Assembly (NCBI RefSeq): GCF_900182985.1
Contig: NZ_FXUY01000001.1
Location: forward strand, 496,001-560,000
DNA: 64,000 bases
Source: Pseudomonas helmanticensis
GTDB lineage: Bacteria; Pseudomonadota; Gammaproteobacteria; Pseudomonadales; Pseudomonadaceae
Reading direction: 5' to 3'
Below are positions 24,148-32,853 of this stretch, piece by piece. A program made the translations under genes and the position numbers. The notes under the pieces are model-generated. The model did no database searches, was not told the origin of the DNA, and worked only from the letters and a program-made list of their open reading frames with translations. The first letter of the stretch is position 1. The number at the start of each line of letters is the position of its first letter.

Positions 24148-25956
24148 TCAGGTGTTGCGGGATTCTTCTTCGAGTTGATCCGACTCAAACAACCGCGCCA
24201 GTTCTGCCCGGGCTTCCTGGGCAGTTTGCAGGACTTTCGCCGCGTCGTCGTAGACCGCGTGTTGCGCCTCCAGCACCTGTTCGTCGTGATGCTTGAAGCG
24301 CTTGATCCGCGCATCGGCCTGAGCTTGTGTCAGACCGAGGCCGACCAGCGTGCGCCGGCTCATTTCCAGACTTGAGTAATAAGTCTCGCGAATCGCTTCC
24401 GCGCCGACATCGACCAAGCGGTGCACGTGCTGACGGTTACGTGCCCGGGCGATGATCTTCATGTGCGGATAGAGCTTGCGCACCACCTCGGCCGTCTTGA
24501 TGTTGGTCTCCGGATCGTCCGTGGCAATCACGAAATACTCCGCCTCGCCGGCCTTGGCCGCATTGAGGATCTCCGGGCGCATCGGGTCGCCGTAGAACAC
24601 CGGTACACCGCCAAAACTGCGTGACAGTTCGATAGTTTCCACCGAGGTGTCCAGCGCGACGAACTTGATGTTCTGCGCCCGCAGGATACGCGCGACGATC
24701 TGCCCCATCCGGCCCATGCCGGCAATTACCACGCGTGGCGTTTGCGTATCGATCTGGCGGAATTTTTCCGGCACTTCCACCGGTTGCACTTTCGGGCTGA
24801 CCAGCCGCGCGCAGATCAACAGCAGCAGCGGCGTTACCGCCATCGACAGGGTAATCGTCAGCACCAAGAGGTCGTACAAACGTGGTTCGAACAGACCCTG
24901 ATCGCGACCGATCTTGAACACCACAAAGGCAAATTCACCACCCGCCGCTAGAACGATGCCGAGGCGGATCGCACTGATCTTGTTCAACCCACCAGCCAGA
25001 CGCCCGACCACAAACAGCAGCGGCAACTTCAGACCGATCAACAGCAGCGTCAGGCCCAACACCGTAATCGGCGCGCTGAGCAGCAGGCCGAGATTGGCAC
25101 CCATGCCGACACTGATGAAAAACAGCCCGAGCAGCAGGCCCTTGAACGGCTCGATCTGCGCTTCCAGCTCATGGCGATATTCCGAGTCCGCCAGCAGCAG
25201 CCCGGCCAGAAACGCCCCGAGCGCCATCGACACACCAACCAGATCCATCAACCATGCCGTACCGATCACCACCAGCAACGCGGTGGCCGTGGACACCTCC
25301 GGCAGACCGGTTTTTGCCACCACGCGAAACACCGGACGCAACAGATAACGCCCGCCGACCACCACCACGGCAATACCGCCAAGCACCTGCAAGCCGTGAT
25401 TCAGACTTTGCGCATTGCTGCTGTCATGGGTGCCGCCCGCCAGCATCGGCACCAGCGCGATCAGCGGGATCGCGGCGATGTCCTGGAACAGCAGAATGGC
25501 AAACGCCAGCCGCCCGTGGGGGCTGGTCAGTTCCTTGCGCTCGGCAAGGCTTTGCAGGCCGAACGCGGTAGACGACAGCGCCAGGCCGAGACCCAGCACA
25601 ATCGCACTGTTCAACGGTTGGCCGAACACCGACAGCGCCAGCACGCCGATCACCGAAGCGGTCAGCAACACCTGCGCCAGCCCGACGCCGAACACCGATT
25701 TGCGCATCACCCACAACCGTCGCGGCGACAACTCAAGGCCGATGATAAACAGCAACAACACCACGCCCAGCTCGGAGATATGCGCAACGCTTTGCGGATT
25801 ACCGATCAGGCCCAACACCGACGGGCCGATGATCACCCCGGCAAACAGATAACCGAGCACCGCGCCCAGTTGCAGACGTTTGGCCAAAGGCACGGTGAGC
25901 ACGGCCGCGAACAGAAACACGACAGCGGCTTGCAACAGATTGCCTTCATGGGGCAT
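24148..25956 (-). CDS. Monovalent cation:proton antiporter, Kef type (CPA2)
   Basis: A 602-residue protein. Residues 1-385 form about twelve membrane helices of the Na+/H+ exchanger fold, with GVIIGPSVLGLI, ELGVVLLLFIIGLELSP and the FQDIAAIPLIAL segment carrying the ion-site Asp. Residues of about 410-530 are a TrkA-N/RCK domain (VVIAGMGRMGQIVARILRAQ), and a charged helical tail follows. It is close to KefB/KefC K+/H+ antiporters, which the RCK domain gates in response to nucleotides or glutathione adducts. No KefF/KefG partner is adjacent. The start is ATG at 25956 with AGGAG at -13; longer in-frame reading runs through the REP. Confidence 0.88.
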   Translation of the reverse strand: MPHEGNLLQAAVVFLFAAVLTVPLAKRLQLGAVLGYLFAGVIIGPSVLGLIGNPQSVAHISELGVVLLLFIIGLELSPRRLWVMRKSVFGVGLAQVLLTASVIGVLALSVFGQPLNSAIVLGLGLALSSTAFGLQSLAERKELTSPHGRLAFAILLFQDIAAIPLIALVPMLAGGTHDSSNAQSLNHGLQVLGGIAVVVVGGRYLLRPVFRVVAKTGLPEVSTATALLVVIGTAWLMDLVGVSMALGAFLAGLLLADSEYRHELEAQIEPFKGLLLGLFFISVGMGANLGLLLSAPITVLGLTLLLIGLKLPLLFVVGRLAGGLNKISAIRLGIVLAAGGEFAFVVFKIGRDQGLFEPRLYDLLVLTITLSMAVTPLLLLICARLVSPKVQPVEVPEKFRQIDTQTPRVVIAGMGRMGQIVARILRAQNIKFVALDTSVETIELSRSFGGVPVFYGDPMRPEILNAAKAGEAEYFVIATDDPETNIKTAEVVRKLYPHMKIIARARNRQHVHRLVDVGAEAIRETYYSSLEMSRRTLVGLGLTQAQADARIKRFKHHDEQVLEAQHAVYDDAAKVLQTAQEARAELARLFESDQLEEESRNT

Positions 25957-26036
25957 GGAATGACTCCTGACAACGGTACGGCGGGGGGTGACAAGGATAA
26001 GGGCTGAATCGATTCCAGATCCACCGAAGATCTCCT

Positions 26037-26136
26037 TGTAGGAGCTGACGAGTGCAACGAGGCTGCGATCTTTTGATCTTGTTTTTGATTGCAAAGAATC
26101 AAGATCAAAAGATCGCAGCCTGCGGCAGCTCCTACA
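26037..26136. repeat. Mosaic REP palindrome, family A
   Basis: The left arm has the GACGAGTGCAACGAGG core and the right arm has GCCTGCGGCAG. Only the outer GTAGGAGCT and inner GCTGCGATC parts pair, so the centre of the stem is mismatched. It lies in the divergent promoter region of the Kef and LysR genes. Confidence 0.85.
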
Positions 26137-26217
26137 GGGGATTTTCATCGTTTCTGTGATAATTGGCATCAATTGGTTACATTCATAACCTCTGCGTATC
26201 AATCTCTAGAGTCCGCC

Positions 26218-27132
26218 ATGGCCATCAACTTCGACCTCAACGACCTGCAAGCCTTTCGCGCCGTGGTCGAGCAGGGCAGTTTTCGCAAGGCCGCTGACAC
26301 CGTGCGCCTGTCGCAACCGGCCTTGAGCCGACGCATCGAAAAACTCGAAGACGCCCTCGGCGTGAAGCTGTTCGAGCGCACCACGCGCAAGGTCAGCCTG
26401 ACGCAGGCCGGGCGCGCCTTCATGCCGAGTGTCGAGCGTTTGCTGGATGATCTGGACGTGGCGTTGCTGGGCATCAGCGAGGTGGCCTCGACGCGTCTGG
26501 GCCATGTCACCGTGGCTTGCGTGCCGTCTGCGGCGTACTACTTCATGCCGCGCGTGGTCGCCCGCTATCACCAGCAATTCCCGCGCATCAAAGTCAAAGT
26601 CCTCGATTCCAGCGCCCACGATGTGCTCAGTGCGGTGGTCAATGGCGAGGCGGATTTCGGTTTGAGTTTTCTTGGCACGCAGGATGCCAAAGTCGACTTC
26701 GAAGCGCTTGTGCAGGAGTGCTACGTGGTCGCCTGCCGACGCGATCACCCGTTGGCCGGACGCAGCAGCGTGACGTGGGACGAGTTCTATCAGCAGGATT
26801 ACATCTCGCTGGACAAGACTTCGGGCAATCGCTTCTTGCTCGATCAGGCCTTGAGCAGTGTGGTGCCGCAGCGTCAGAGCATCTGCGAAACCAAACATGT
26901 GACAACGATGATTGGTCTGGTCGAGGCTGGATTAGGCGTTGCGGCGGTGCCATTGATGGCGATGCCGGGGCCGGATCATCCGATCCTGACGCGGATACCG
27001 CTGACCGATCCGCAAGTGATGCGCAGTGTCGGCATCATCAAGCGCCGGGATCGCACGTTGACCCCGGCGGCATTGGAGCTGGAGCGGCTGGTGGTGGAAA
27101 TGAAAGTCCAGCCGCCCACCATCAACGCTTGA
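26218..27132 (+). CDS. LysR family transcriptional regulator
   Basis: A 304-residue regulator. The HTH lies at residues 4-63 (FDLNDLQAFRAVVEQGSFRKAADTVRLSQPALSRRIEKLEDALGVKLFERTTR), followed by the periplasmic-binding-like effector domain. The start is ATG 26218; codons further up lie in the REP. The stop overlaps the convergent binding-protein gene by 11 bp. It probably controls the binding protein/MFS pair that runs toward it, as in tricarballylate- or citrate-type carboxylate loci, but the inducer is not known. Confidence 0.87.
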   Translation: MAINFDLNDLQAFRAVVEQGSFRKAADTVRLSQPALSRRIEKLEDALGVKLFERTTRKVSLTQAGRAFMPSVERLLDDLDVALLGISEVASTRLGHVTVACVPSAAYYFMPRVVARYHQQFPRIKVKVLDSSAHDVLSAVVNGEADFGLSFLGTQDAKVDFEALVQECYVVACRRDHPLAGRSSVTWDEFYQQDYISLDKTSGNRFLLDQALSSVVPQRQSICETKHVTTMIGLVEAGLGVAAVPLMAMPGPDHPILTRIPLTDPQVMRSVGIIKRRDRTLTPAALELERLVVEMKVQPPTINA

Positions 27133-27889
27133 CCGAATCCAGCCCGGTGGCCTGCACATCCGCTTGTGCGGCAGGCGCGGCGAGGTAGGCGAGCAGGGCT
27201 TTCGCCTCTTGCGGATGTTGCGCACCGACGGGGATGCCGGCAGCAAAACGCGTCACCGACTGCACCGATTCCGGAATCTTCGCGACAAAACTCACCCCAG
27301 GCACCGGCAGCAATTCACTGACCTGCTGGAAGCCCAGTTGATAGTCGCCGGTGGCAACCACCGAGCCCACCGGGATTTTCGCGATCATCTTCGCCTTCGG
27401 TTTCAGCTGATCTTCGATGCCGAGTTTTTTGAACAACTGCTCTTCGATGTACACGCCGCTGGCGCTGTCGGAGTAGGCCACCGACTGTGCGTCGAGCAGG
27501 GTTTGCTTCAGGCCATCGACGCTGCTGATGTCCGGTTTCGGCGCGCCTTCACGCACCACCAGACCGATCCGTGAATCCGCCAGTTCGACGCGAGACGCCG
27601 GGTCGACCTTGCCTTGCTTGATCAGGTCATCGAGGGCGTAACCGACCATGATCACCACGTCGGCGTGCTCACCGCGCGCGAGACGATTGGGGATTGCCTC
27701 CGGTGCCTTGCCCATCGACGGGCCGAGTTGGGTGTCGAGGGTATTGCCGGTGGCGGCGGCGAATTTCGGGCCGAGAATTTTATAGGCGGCAGTGAAGCCG
27801 CCCGACGTCATCACGTTCAGTTGTTCTGCGTGTGCCAGAGCGCTGAAAGCGAAGAGGGCGATGGCAGTTAAGCTGAAAAGTTTTTTCAT
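27122..27889 (-). CDS. Periplasmic substrate-binding protein (ModA-like, class II)
   Basis: A 255-residue protein. Its signal peptide covers residues 1-21 (cut after AHA). The mature domain (LNVMTSGGFTAAYKILGPKFAAATGNTLDTQLGPSMGKAPEAIPNRLARGEHADVVIMV) has the fold and length of molybdate/tungstate-type binding proteins. The oxyanion-site Ser residues (TSGG, GPSMG, DSASG) are present, but the family's defining residues cannot be confirmed by eye. No ABC permease or ATPase accompanies it. It stands 12 bp after an MFS symporter gene and may deliver a carboxylate or sense it. Confidence 0.82.
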   Translation of the reverse strand: MKKLFSLTAIALFAFSALAHAEQLNVMTSGGFTAAYKILGPKFAAATGNTLDTQLGPSMGKAPEAIPNRLARGEHADVVIMVGYALDDLIKQGKVDPASRVELADSRIGLVVREGAPKPDISSVDGLKQTLLDAQSVAYSDSASGVYIEEQLFKKLGIEDQLKPKAKMIAKIPVGSVVATGDYQLGFQQVSELLPVPGVSFVAKIPESVQSVTRFAAGIPVGAQHPQEAKALLAYLAAPAAQADVQATGLDSVKR

Positions 27890-27901
27890 GGTTATCGCTC
27901 C

Positions 27902-29193
27902 TTATGCCGCCACTGGTTGCAGTCGACCGCCCGCGCGGCGATAAAGGTACAGCGTCGCGCACAACGCGCACAACGCGCCGATGCTCATCCAGTAACCTGG
28001 CGCGGCTTTGTCGCCGGTGTACTGAATCAGGAAGGTCGACATCGCCGGGGTGAACCCGCCGAAAATCGCCGTCGCCAGGCTGTAGGCGAGGGAGAAACCG
28101 GCGACGCGCACTTCGACCGGCATGATCTCGGTCAACGCCGGAATCATTGCGCCGTTGTACATGCCATAGATGAACGACAGCCACAGCAGCGACAGCAACA
28201 TGTGGCTGAAACTCGGTGCCTGCACCAGGTACGACAGCGCCGGATAGGTGGTGGCCAGCGCCAGCAACGACATCGCAATCAGCACCGGACGACGACCGAT
28301 ACGATCCGACAACATGCCGCCAATCGGCAGCCAGAAGAAGTTCGACACGCCGACCAGCAGCGTCACCAGCAACGCATCGGAGGTGCTCAGGTGCAGCACG
28401 GTTTTGCCGAAGGTCGGTGCGTACACGGTGATCAGGTAAAACGCAGTGGTGGTCAGGGCGACCATCAGCATTCCGCCGAGCACCACGACCCAATTCTGGC
28501 CGAGGGTGCGGAACACTTCGCCCATGCTCGGACGGTGTTTGCGCGCAGCGAACTCTTCGGTTTCCGCCAGGTTACGGCGCAGCAGAAAGATGAACGGCAC
28601 GATCATGCAGCCGACGAAAAACGGAATCCGCCAGCCCCACGCGGCAATCACCTCCGGCGCCATCCACGCGTTCAGGGCAAAGCCCAGCGCCGCAGCAACG
28701 ATGATCGCCACTTGTTGACTGGCCGACTGCCAAGCGGTGAAGAAACCTTTGCGGCCCGGCGTGGCGATCTCGGACAAATACACCGAAACCCCGCCCAGTT
28801 CCGCACCGGCGGAGAAGCCCTGCAACAAGCGCCCGAGCAACACCAGCGCCGGCGCGAACAGACCGATACTTTCGTATCCGGGCACCAGCACAATCAATAT
28901 CGTGCCACTGGCCATGATCGACAACGTGACGATCAAACCCTTGCGGCGACCGACGTCATCGATGTACGCACCGAGCACGATGGCCCCAGCGGGCGCATCA
29001 AAAAGCCTGCGCCGAACACTGCAAACGTCATCATCAGAGAGGCGAATTCACTGCTCGCCGGAAAGAACACCGACGCGATCTGCGTGGCATAGAAGCCGAA
29101 CAGAAAGAAGTCGAACTGTTCGAGGAAATTGCCCGAGGTCACCCGGAAAATGGCGCCGGCCCGCGAGCCGCCGTGTGGGATTGAGGCTGTCAT
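27902..29193 (-). pseudogene. MFS metabolite:H+ symporter (citrate/tricarballylate-like), frameshifted
   Basis: Two overlapping reading frames make up one transporter of the metabolite:H+ symporter family. The upstream part (from Met at 29193, reading [26 protein letters not shown]...[10 protein letters not shown]) stops making sense near 28987. The rest ([14 protein letters not shown]...) continues in another frame from there. Restoring one base in the G run of CTGGGGCCATCGTG (28984-28987, C on the plus strand) would give [24 protein letters not shown], the expected family text. The intact protein would have about 430 residues and twelve helices. Either a real inactivating deletion or a homopolymer sequencing error explains it. 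It would be expressed with the downstream binding-protein gene. Confidence 0.85.
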
Positions 29194-29359
29194 AGCAAAG
29201 GACTCCACCGCTTTTATGACGTGCGCCACGGAGAGTCAGCGCACGGATGTTATTGAGGCGGATGGTGGCCTAGGTGTAACAGGATGTTAATTGCATTATT
29301 GGCATGGATTGATGTGCAAAGCCGATCAATGTTCAAATCCCAACCAACTCACTAACCCT

Positions 29360-29448
29360 GTGGGAGCGAGCCTGCTCGCGAAAGCGGTGAATCAGGCGAT
29401 GAAATGTCGATTGTGCTGGCCCATTCGCGAGCAGGCTCGCTCCCACAG
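29360..29448. repeat. REP/REPIN palindrome, family B
   Basis: An inverted pair GTGGGAGCGAGCCTGCTCGCGA and complement with a loop of about 40 bases. Confidence 0.9.
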
Positions 29449-29490
29449 GTTTTCGGGGTGCCTGCAACCTTCGCTAACACCCTGGCCCCT

Positions 29491-29517
29491 TGTGGGAGCT
29501 GGCTTGCCAGCGATGGC
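29491..29517. repeat. Single REP half, family B variant
   Basis: GTGGGAGCTGGCTTGCCAGCGA, a family B arm with changed stem bases (TGGC/GCCA) that still pair. Confidence 0.8.
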
Positions 29518-29626
29518 GGCCCGACTGGCGACTACAATCCCCGAGCCCTCCCAGGCAAAAAACACGGAATGATTGCCGAACTGTGCAGTCCGAGTTCAGG
29601 TATCACACATCAATGGAGGTTCACCG

Positions 29627-29932
29627 ATGAACAGCAAAACCCTAATCGCCAGCCTGGCCCTCGTTGCCGGCATCGCTGGGATCAGCCCACTCGTTCAAGC
29701 GGCGCAAACCTCAAGCGAACCCTCCGTTCAATCGCCCGTCAGTGAACGCGAGTTGAAGGTCAACGACCGCGCCCCGGATATTTACCAACGCAGTGAAAAA
29801 GCGATCGACTGGAAAACCAAAGGCCTGAAGCAACCGGTCGATCAGGCGCAGTGGGTGCAGATCAATGACCAGTACGTCATGGTGATGATCACCAACGGGA
29901 CCATTGTCGAGATGAAGCCGGTTCCGCGTTGA
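29627..29932 (+). CDS. RcnB family periplasmic protein
   Basis: A 101-residue protein with a signal peptide (residues 1-24, cut after VQA) and a C-terminal RcnB-like domain ending QWVQINDQYVMVMITNGTIVEMKPVPR. In E. coli, RcnB is a periplasmic protein linked to Ni/Co homeostasis. Many short Pseudomonas members have no demonstrated metal role. AATGGAGG lies eight bases before ATG 29627; a longer upstream reading is spurious. No rcnA is nearby. Confidence 0.82.
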   Translation: MNSKTLIASLALVAGIAGISPLVQAAQTSSEPSVQSPVSERELKVNDRAPDIYQRSEKAIDWKTKGLKQPVDQAQWVQINDQYVMVMITNGTIVEMKPVPR

Positions 29933-30033
29933 GTCTCCAGCAATAATTGGCCATGGAAGGCTGATTGCAATCGAGCGCCGTTCAGGTAAAACCCTTGAGG
30001 CGTTTCGAGTGACTGGAAGTCAGGAGCAATTGG

Positions 30034-30498
30034 TTGGACAAGAAACCTCTTTACCGCAAAGTAAACACGACCGCCCATAACGTCTGGCGTAACAATCCGG
30101 GTGGGCACTATCGATATGAGCGCAACACCAAGGCTGAAATCAACAGCCAGGCGTTGCGCGGTTCGATGCATGGCATCAAACATCACGGTTACGACTACAC
30201 GCCGCTATTTCGTTTCCTGCTATCGCGAGTTGGCGGTAACTGGGATGAGATCTACAGCGAGGCCATTTCTCGACTGGATCGGCCAGATCCGGTGTACTGG
30301 CTGGTCGCGCAACATGAACATGAACGCCGGGATATCGTGGGAGTGGGGGAGTCTAGTTGTTTCAGCGGCTTATACATTGATGAACAAAAACGCCTGCAAA
30401 TCGTTAATCCCACACTGAAAGCCGAGGACATGACGCCGACTTGTACCTGCTGTACGCATACCTTCAACGGTGTTGTGATCGGCAAACCTAAAGCCTGA
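30034..30498 (+). CDS. Conserved protein of unknown function, TCTCCTHTFNG motif
   Basis: A 154-residue cytoplasmic protein starting at TTG 30034 with CAGGAG eight bases before it. It is rich in His, Arg and aromatic residues in its first half (TAHNVWRNNPGGHYRYERNTK, SMHGIKHHGYDYTPLFRFLLSRVGGNWDEI). It continues with VYWLVAQHEHERRDIVGVGESSCFSGLYIDE and ends with a Cys-rich TCTCCTHTFNG. The paired His clusters and CTCC suggest a bound metal, but no named domain is recognised. I recall similar proteins scattered among pseudomonads, often in accessory regions. It converges on the diguanylate cyclase gene with a two-base gap. Confidence 0.75.
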   Translation: MDKKPLYRKVNTTAHNVWRNNPGGHYRYERNTKAEINSQALRGSMHGIKHHGYDYTPLFRFLLSRVGGNWDEIYSEAISRLDRPDPVYWLVAQHEHERRDIVGVGESSCFSGLYIDEQKRLQIVNPTLKAEDMTPTCTCCTHTFNGVVIGKPKA

Positions 30499-30500
30499 TT

Positions 30501-31577
30501 TCACTCCACGCGGCTATGGCTCATGGTCTGCCCACCACCCAACCGATACTGATTATTGCCACTGCGCTTGGCCTCATACATCGCCAGATCGGCAATGTGC
30601 AGTAATCGGTCCATCGCGGTCGCATGATCCGGAAACACTGCAACCCCAAGACTGGTGCCAATGTGGCGCTGGTCATTGCCGATGCTGATCGGTGGCGATA
30701 GCTCGATGAAAATCTTCTGGCAGATGCGCCGGGCTTCGTCCTGCAGATTGAGGCCAGGTGCCAGGCCTTGCAGGATGACCACGAATTCGTCGCCGCCGAT
30801 TCGGGCAACGGTGTCGGTGCTGCGCAGGATGCGTTTCAGTCGCGACGCCATGGTGATCAGCACCCGGTCGCCGGCGGCGTGGCCATAATGATCGTTGATG
30901 GTTTTGAAACTGTTGAGATCAACGAACACCAGCGCAACCCGCGTGCTGCTTTGGCGCGCTTGATCCAGAGCCTCCGACAGCCGTTCTTCCAGCACCAGAC
31001 GATTCGGCAACCCGGTCAGCGGGTCGAAATGGGCGAGGTGCTTGAGGTAGCTGGCCGAGGCTTTTTCTTCGGTGATGTCGCGCACCACCCCCATCATTTT
31101 GATCACCGCGTCGTGATCGTTACGCACCACGTTGCCGGTCTCGCGCAGCCAGCGGATCGTGCCGTCAGGCCAGACCACGCGATATTCCTCGTCGTGGTTT
31201 TCGCCGGTTTCCAGACAACGCAGTTCACCATCGCGCACCCTGACGCGATCGTCCGGGTGCACGCAGGAGCAGAAGAGTGCATAGGACGGCGTGATTTCCC
31301 CGATTTTGAACCCGAACATGCCGTAGATCGCGTCCGACCAATACAGCCGATCGGTGTCAACTTCCCAGTCCCAGGTACCGATGCGCGCGAAATACTGGCT
31401 GCGCTTGAAGCGCTCGGCGTCGCCGTCCTGATGGATGTTCCGGCCTTCAGCGGAGCGATTCAATAAGTCGCGGTATTCGGCGAGCTGGCGGCGCAAACCG
31501 CGTTCGCGCCAGATCAGCAAAGCAATCACGGCCAGCATGGTCATGCCAATGGCAAGGACGATCCAGAGCTGAATCAT
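30501..31577 (-). CDS. Diguanylate cyclase with PAS/PAC domain
   Basis: A 358-residue protein. Residues 1-22 are one membrane helix, then comes a linker. A PAS domain spans about residues 60-175 (SQYFARIGTWDWEVDTDRLYWSDAIYGMFGFK) and ends with the PAC segment KMMGVVRDITEEKA. The GGDEF domain spans about residues 185-345, with the catalytic motif ARIGGDEFVVIL intact, so it should make c-di-GMP from two GTP. There is an apparent lack of an RxxD inhibitory site just before GGDEF (the text is STDTVARIGGDEF, with no Arg four residues upstream). No EAL domain is present. It is a signalling gene with no obvious neighbour partner. Confidence 0.9.
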   Translation of the reverse strand: MIQLWIVLAIGMTMLAVIALLIWRERGLRRQLAEYRDLLNRSAEGRNIHQDGDAERFKRSQYFARIGTWDWEVDTDRLYWSDAIYGMFGFKIGEITPSYALFCSCVHPDDRVRVRDGELRCLETGENHDEEYRVVWPDGTIRWLRETGNVVRNDHDAVIKMMGVVRDITEEKASASYLKHLAHFDPLTGLPNRLVLEERLSEALDQARQSSTRVALVFVDLNSFKTINDHYGHAAGDRVLITMASRLKRILRSTDTVARIGGDEFVVILQGLAPGLNLQDEARRICQKIFIELSPPISIGNDQRHIGTSLGVAVFPDHATAMDRLLHIADLAMYEAKRSGNNQYRLGGGQTMSHSRVE

Positions 31578-31740
31578 TCGGGCGCTGCCAGCATGGCGAA
31601 TCGATCCGTGAAGTAATGGCGGTTGGCTATCTTAATTCTTCATCACTCGATTCGGATACAGCGTTGATCTGCGCGTGCGGGTTGCCAATAACCGCCATTT
31701 CTGGGAAAACGGCGGCCTGCTGAACAATAGAGTGATTGTT

Positions 31741-32079
31741 ATGAATGATGAATTGCAGGTAATCGATCTCCAGGTAGGCGAGGGCAAAGCCGCCGTAAAA
31801 GGCGCGCTGATCACCACGCAATACACTGGCTGGCTGGAAGACGGTAGCGAGTTCGATTCTTCCTACAGCCGTGGCAAACCTTTTCAGTGCGTGATTGGCA
31901 CCGGCCGGGTCATCAAGGGGTGGGATCAGGGGCTGAAGGGCATGCAGGTGGGCGGCAAACGTAAATTGCTGGTGCCGGCGCATCTTGGCTATGGCGAGCG
32001 GACGATGGGCAAGATTCCGCCGAATTCGAATCTGGTGTTCGAGATTGAGTTGCTGGAAGTTTTGACGCGGGATGATTGA
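31741..32079 (+). CDS. FKBP-type peptidyl-prolyl cis-trans isomerase
   Basis: A 112-residue single FKBP domain with the family's hydrophobic pocket and signatures: TTQYTGWLEDGSEFDSSYSRGKPFQCVIGTGRVIKGWDQGLKGMQVGGKRKLLVPAHLGYGER and the closing SNLVFEIELLEV. Tyr, Asp, Phe, Trp and Tyr residues of the active site are visible. It has no signal peptide, so it acts in the cytoplasm. The start is ATG 31741; an upstream in-frame ATG at 31675 would add a non-family tail. The gene stands alone. Confidence 0.9.
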   Translation: MNDELQVIDLQVGEGKAAVKGALITTQYTGWLEDGSEFDSSYSRGKPFQCVIGTGRVIKGWDQGLKGMQVGGKRKLLVPAHLGYGERTMGKIPPNSNLVFEIELLEVLTRDD

Positions 32080-32109
32080 TTACCAGAGTATCGTTCGGGA
32101 GTCGGATAA

Positions 32110-32517
32110 ATGGATGTTGATCAGATTATTTACAAGGCAGTCGCGTGGCTGAGTCTTGAGCATGAAGGGCGGCGAGGGCCGATTCACAACATAGAAATCC
32201 TGTTGATGGGCGCCGGCTGTATTTTCGCAATGTTCGTATCGAAAAGTGCCCTGGCAAAACGCAAAGCCTTCACGGCCAGCACTGCGCAAGTTTTAAAAAC
32301 GGCAGTCCTGACGGCGATGTCCTTTACCGAGAAAAATGGACAGCAGGTCAAAGTTTCAGGCGTTTTGCTTGAGGAAGGTGGCGCTTACATCGTCAAGGTG
32401 TCGCACGACGATGAAGAGGGTAAAACCCAATCCAGTGATTTACTCCCTACGCTGGAGGACGTCGAAGCTTATCTCAGGGCCCACACTCCGTTCATCCTGG
32501 CGGATTTTCGGCGGTGA
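32110..32517 (+). CDS. Membrane-anchored protein of unknown function
   Basis: A 135-residue protein. A hydrophobic helix lies at about residues 29-45 (IEILLMGAGCIFAMFVS) and the rest is a small beta-rich soluble part (KVSGVLLEEGGAYIVKVSHDDEEGKTQ, DVEAYLRAHTPFILADFRR). I do not recognise the family. Its last 26 bases overlap the convergent HEAT-like gene. GC content is lower than the surrounding genome and it sits in a run of small unrelated genes, which suggests accessory DNA. Confidence 0.65.
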   Translation: MDVDQIIYKAVAWLSLEHEGRRGPIHNIEILLMGAGCIFAMFVSKSALAKRKAFTASTAQVLKTAVLTAMSFTEKNGQQVKVSGVLLEEGGAYIVKVSHDDEEGKTQSSDLLPTLEDVEAYLRAHTPFILADFRR

Positions 32518-32845
32518 ATGCGCCGATATCGTCAAGTGTGTCCTCGATAGACCCGACCAGAGAGGGGAATTTCCCCTTGGTTATTTCGAGCGCTGGCAGA
32601 ACCTCGTCGGTATCCAATTCGCCATGTCGGCGAGCGATGTGGCCAAGAGCGGTAATGGCAGAGGCAACGATTGCTTCGGTTTCGTTGAACAGGTGTTTCA
32701 GGCAGAGGTCCTGAGCCCAGACTCTGTCCACTTCATTCAGGCCGATAGAAGTCAGCGCAGCAACCACGTTTGCGGTTGCGCCGTTGGCCAGAAGTCTTAG
32801 AACCTCGTCTTGGCTTAATGATGGGTCTTGATAAATGAGGCTCAT
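32492..32845 (-). CDS. HEAT-like small protein, paralogue 1
   Basis: A 117-residue all-helical protein (VLRLLANGATANVVAALTSIGLNEVDRVWAQDLCLKHLFNETEAIVASAITALGHIARRHGELDTDEVLPALEITKGKFPSLVGSIEDTLDDI). Regular leucine and alanine helices with a conserved WAQ...CL...E...IVASA...LGHIARRHGELD core resemble two or three HEAT repeats. It is paralogous to the gene at 33228-33503 (same core and helix order), with about 40 per cent similarity by eye. Proteins of this build in Pseudomonas are often immunity proteins or scaffolds, but that is inference. Confidence 0.72.
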   Translation of the reverse strand: MSLIYQDPSLSQDEVLRLLANGATANVVAALTSIGLNEVDRVWAQDLCLKHLFNETEAIVASAITALGHIARRHGELDTDEVLPALEITKGKFPSLVGSIEDTLDDIGAFTAENPPG

Positions 32846-32853
32846 TGGCGAAG

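Larger units (their letters stand above)
29194..29626. other. Intergenic region with two family B REPs
   Basis: 433 bp without a gene. It holds the MFS promoter side, a full family B palindrome, one further family B-like half near 29491, and the promoter and ribosome-binding site (AATGGAGG) of the RcnB-like gene. I see no other feature. Confidence 0.6.

Noticed and set aside
29291..29330. A second sigma-54-like site (TGGCATGG...GTGC) near 29300
   Set aside because: Spacing between GG and GC is 13 instead of 10, and no gene follows in the right place.
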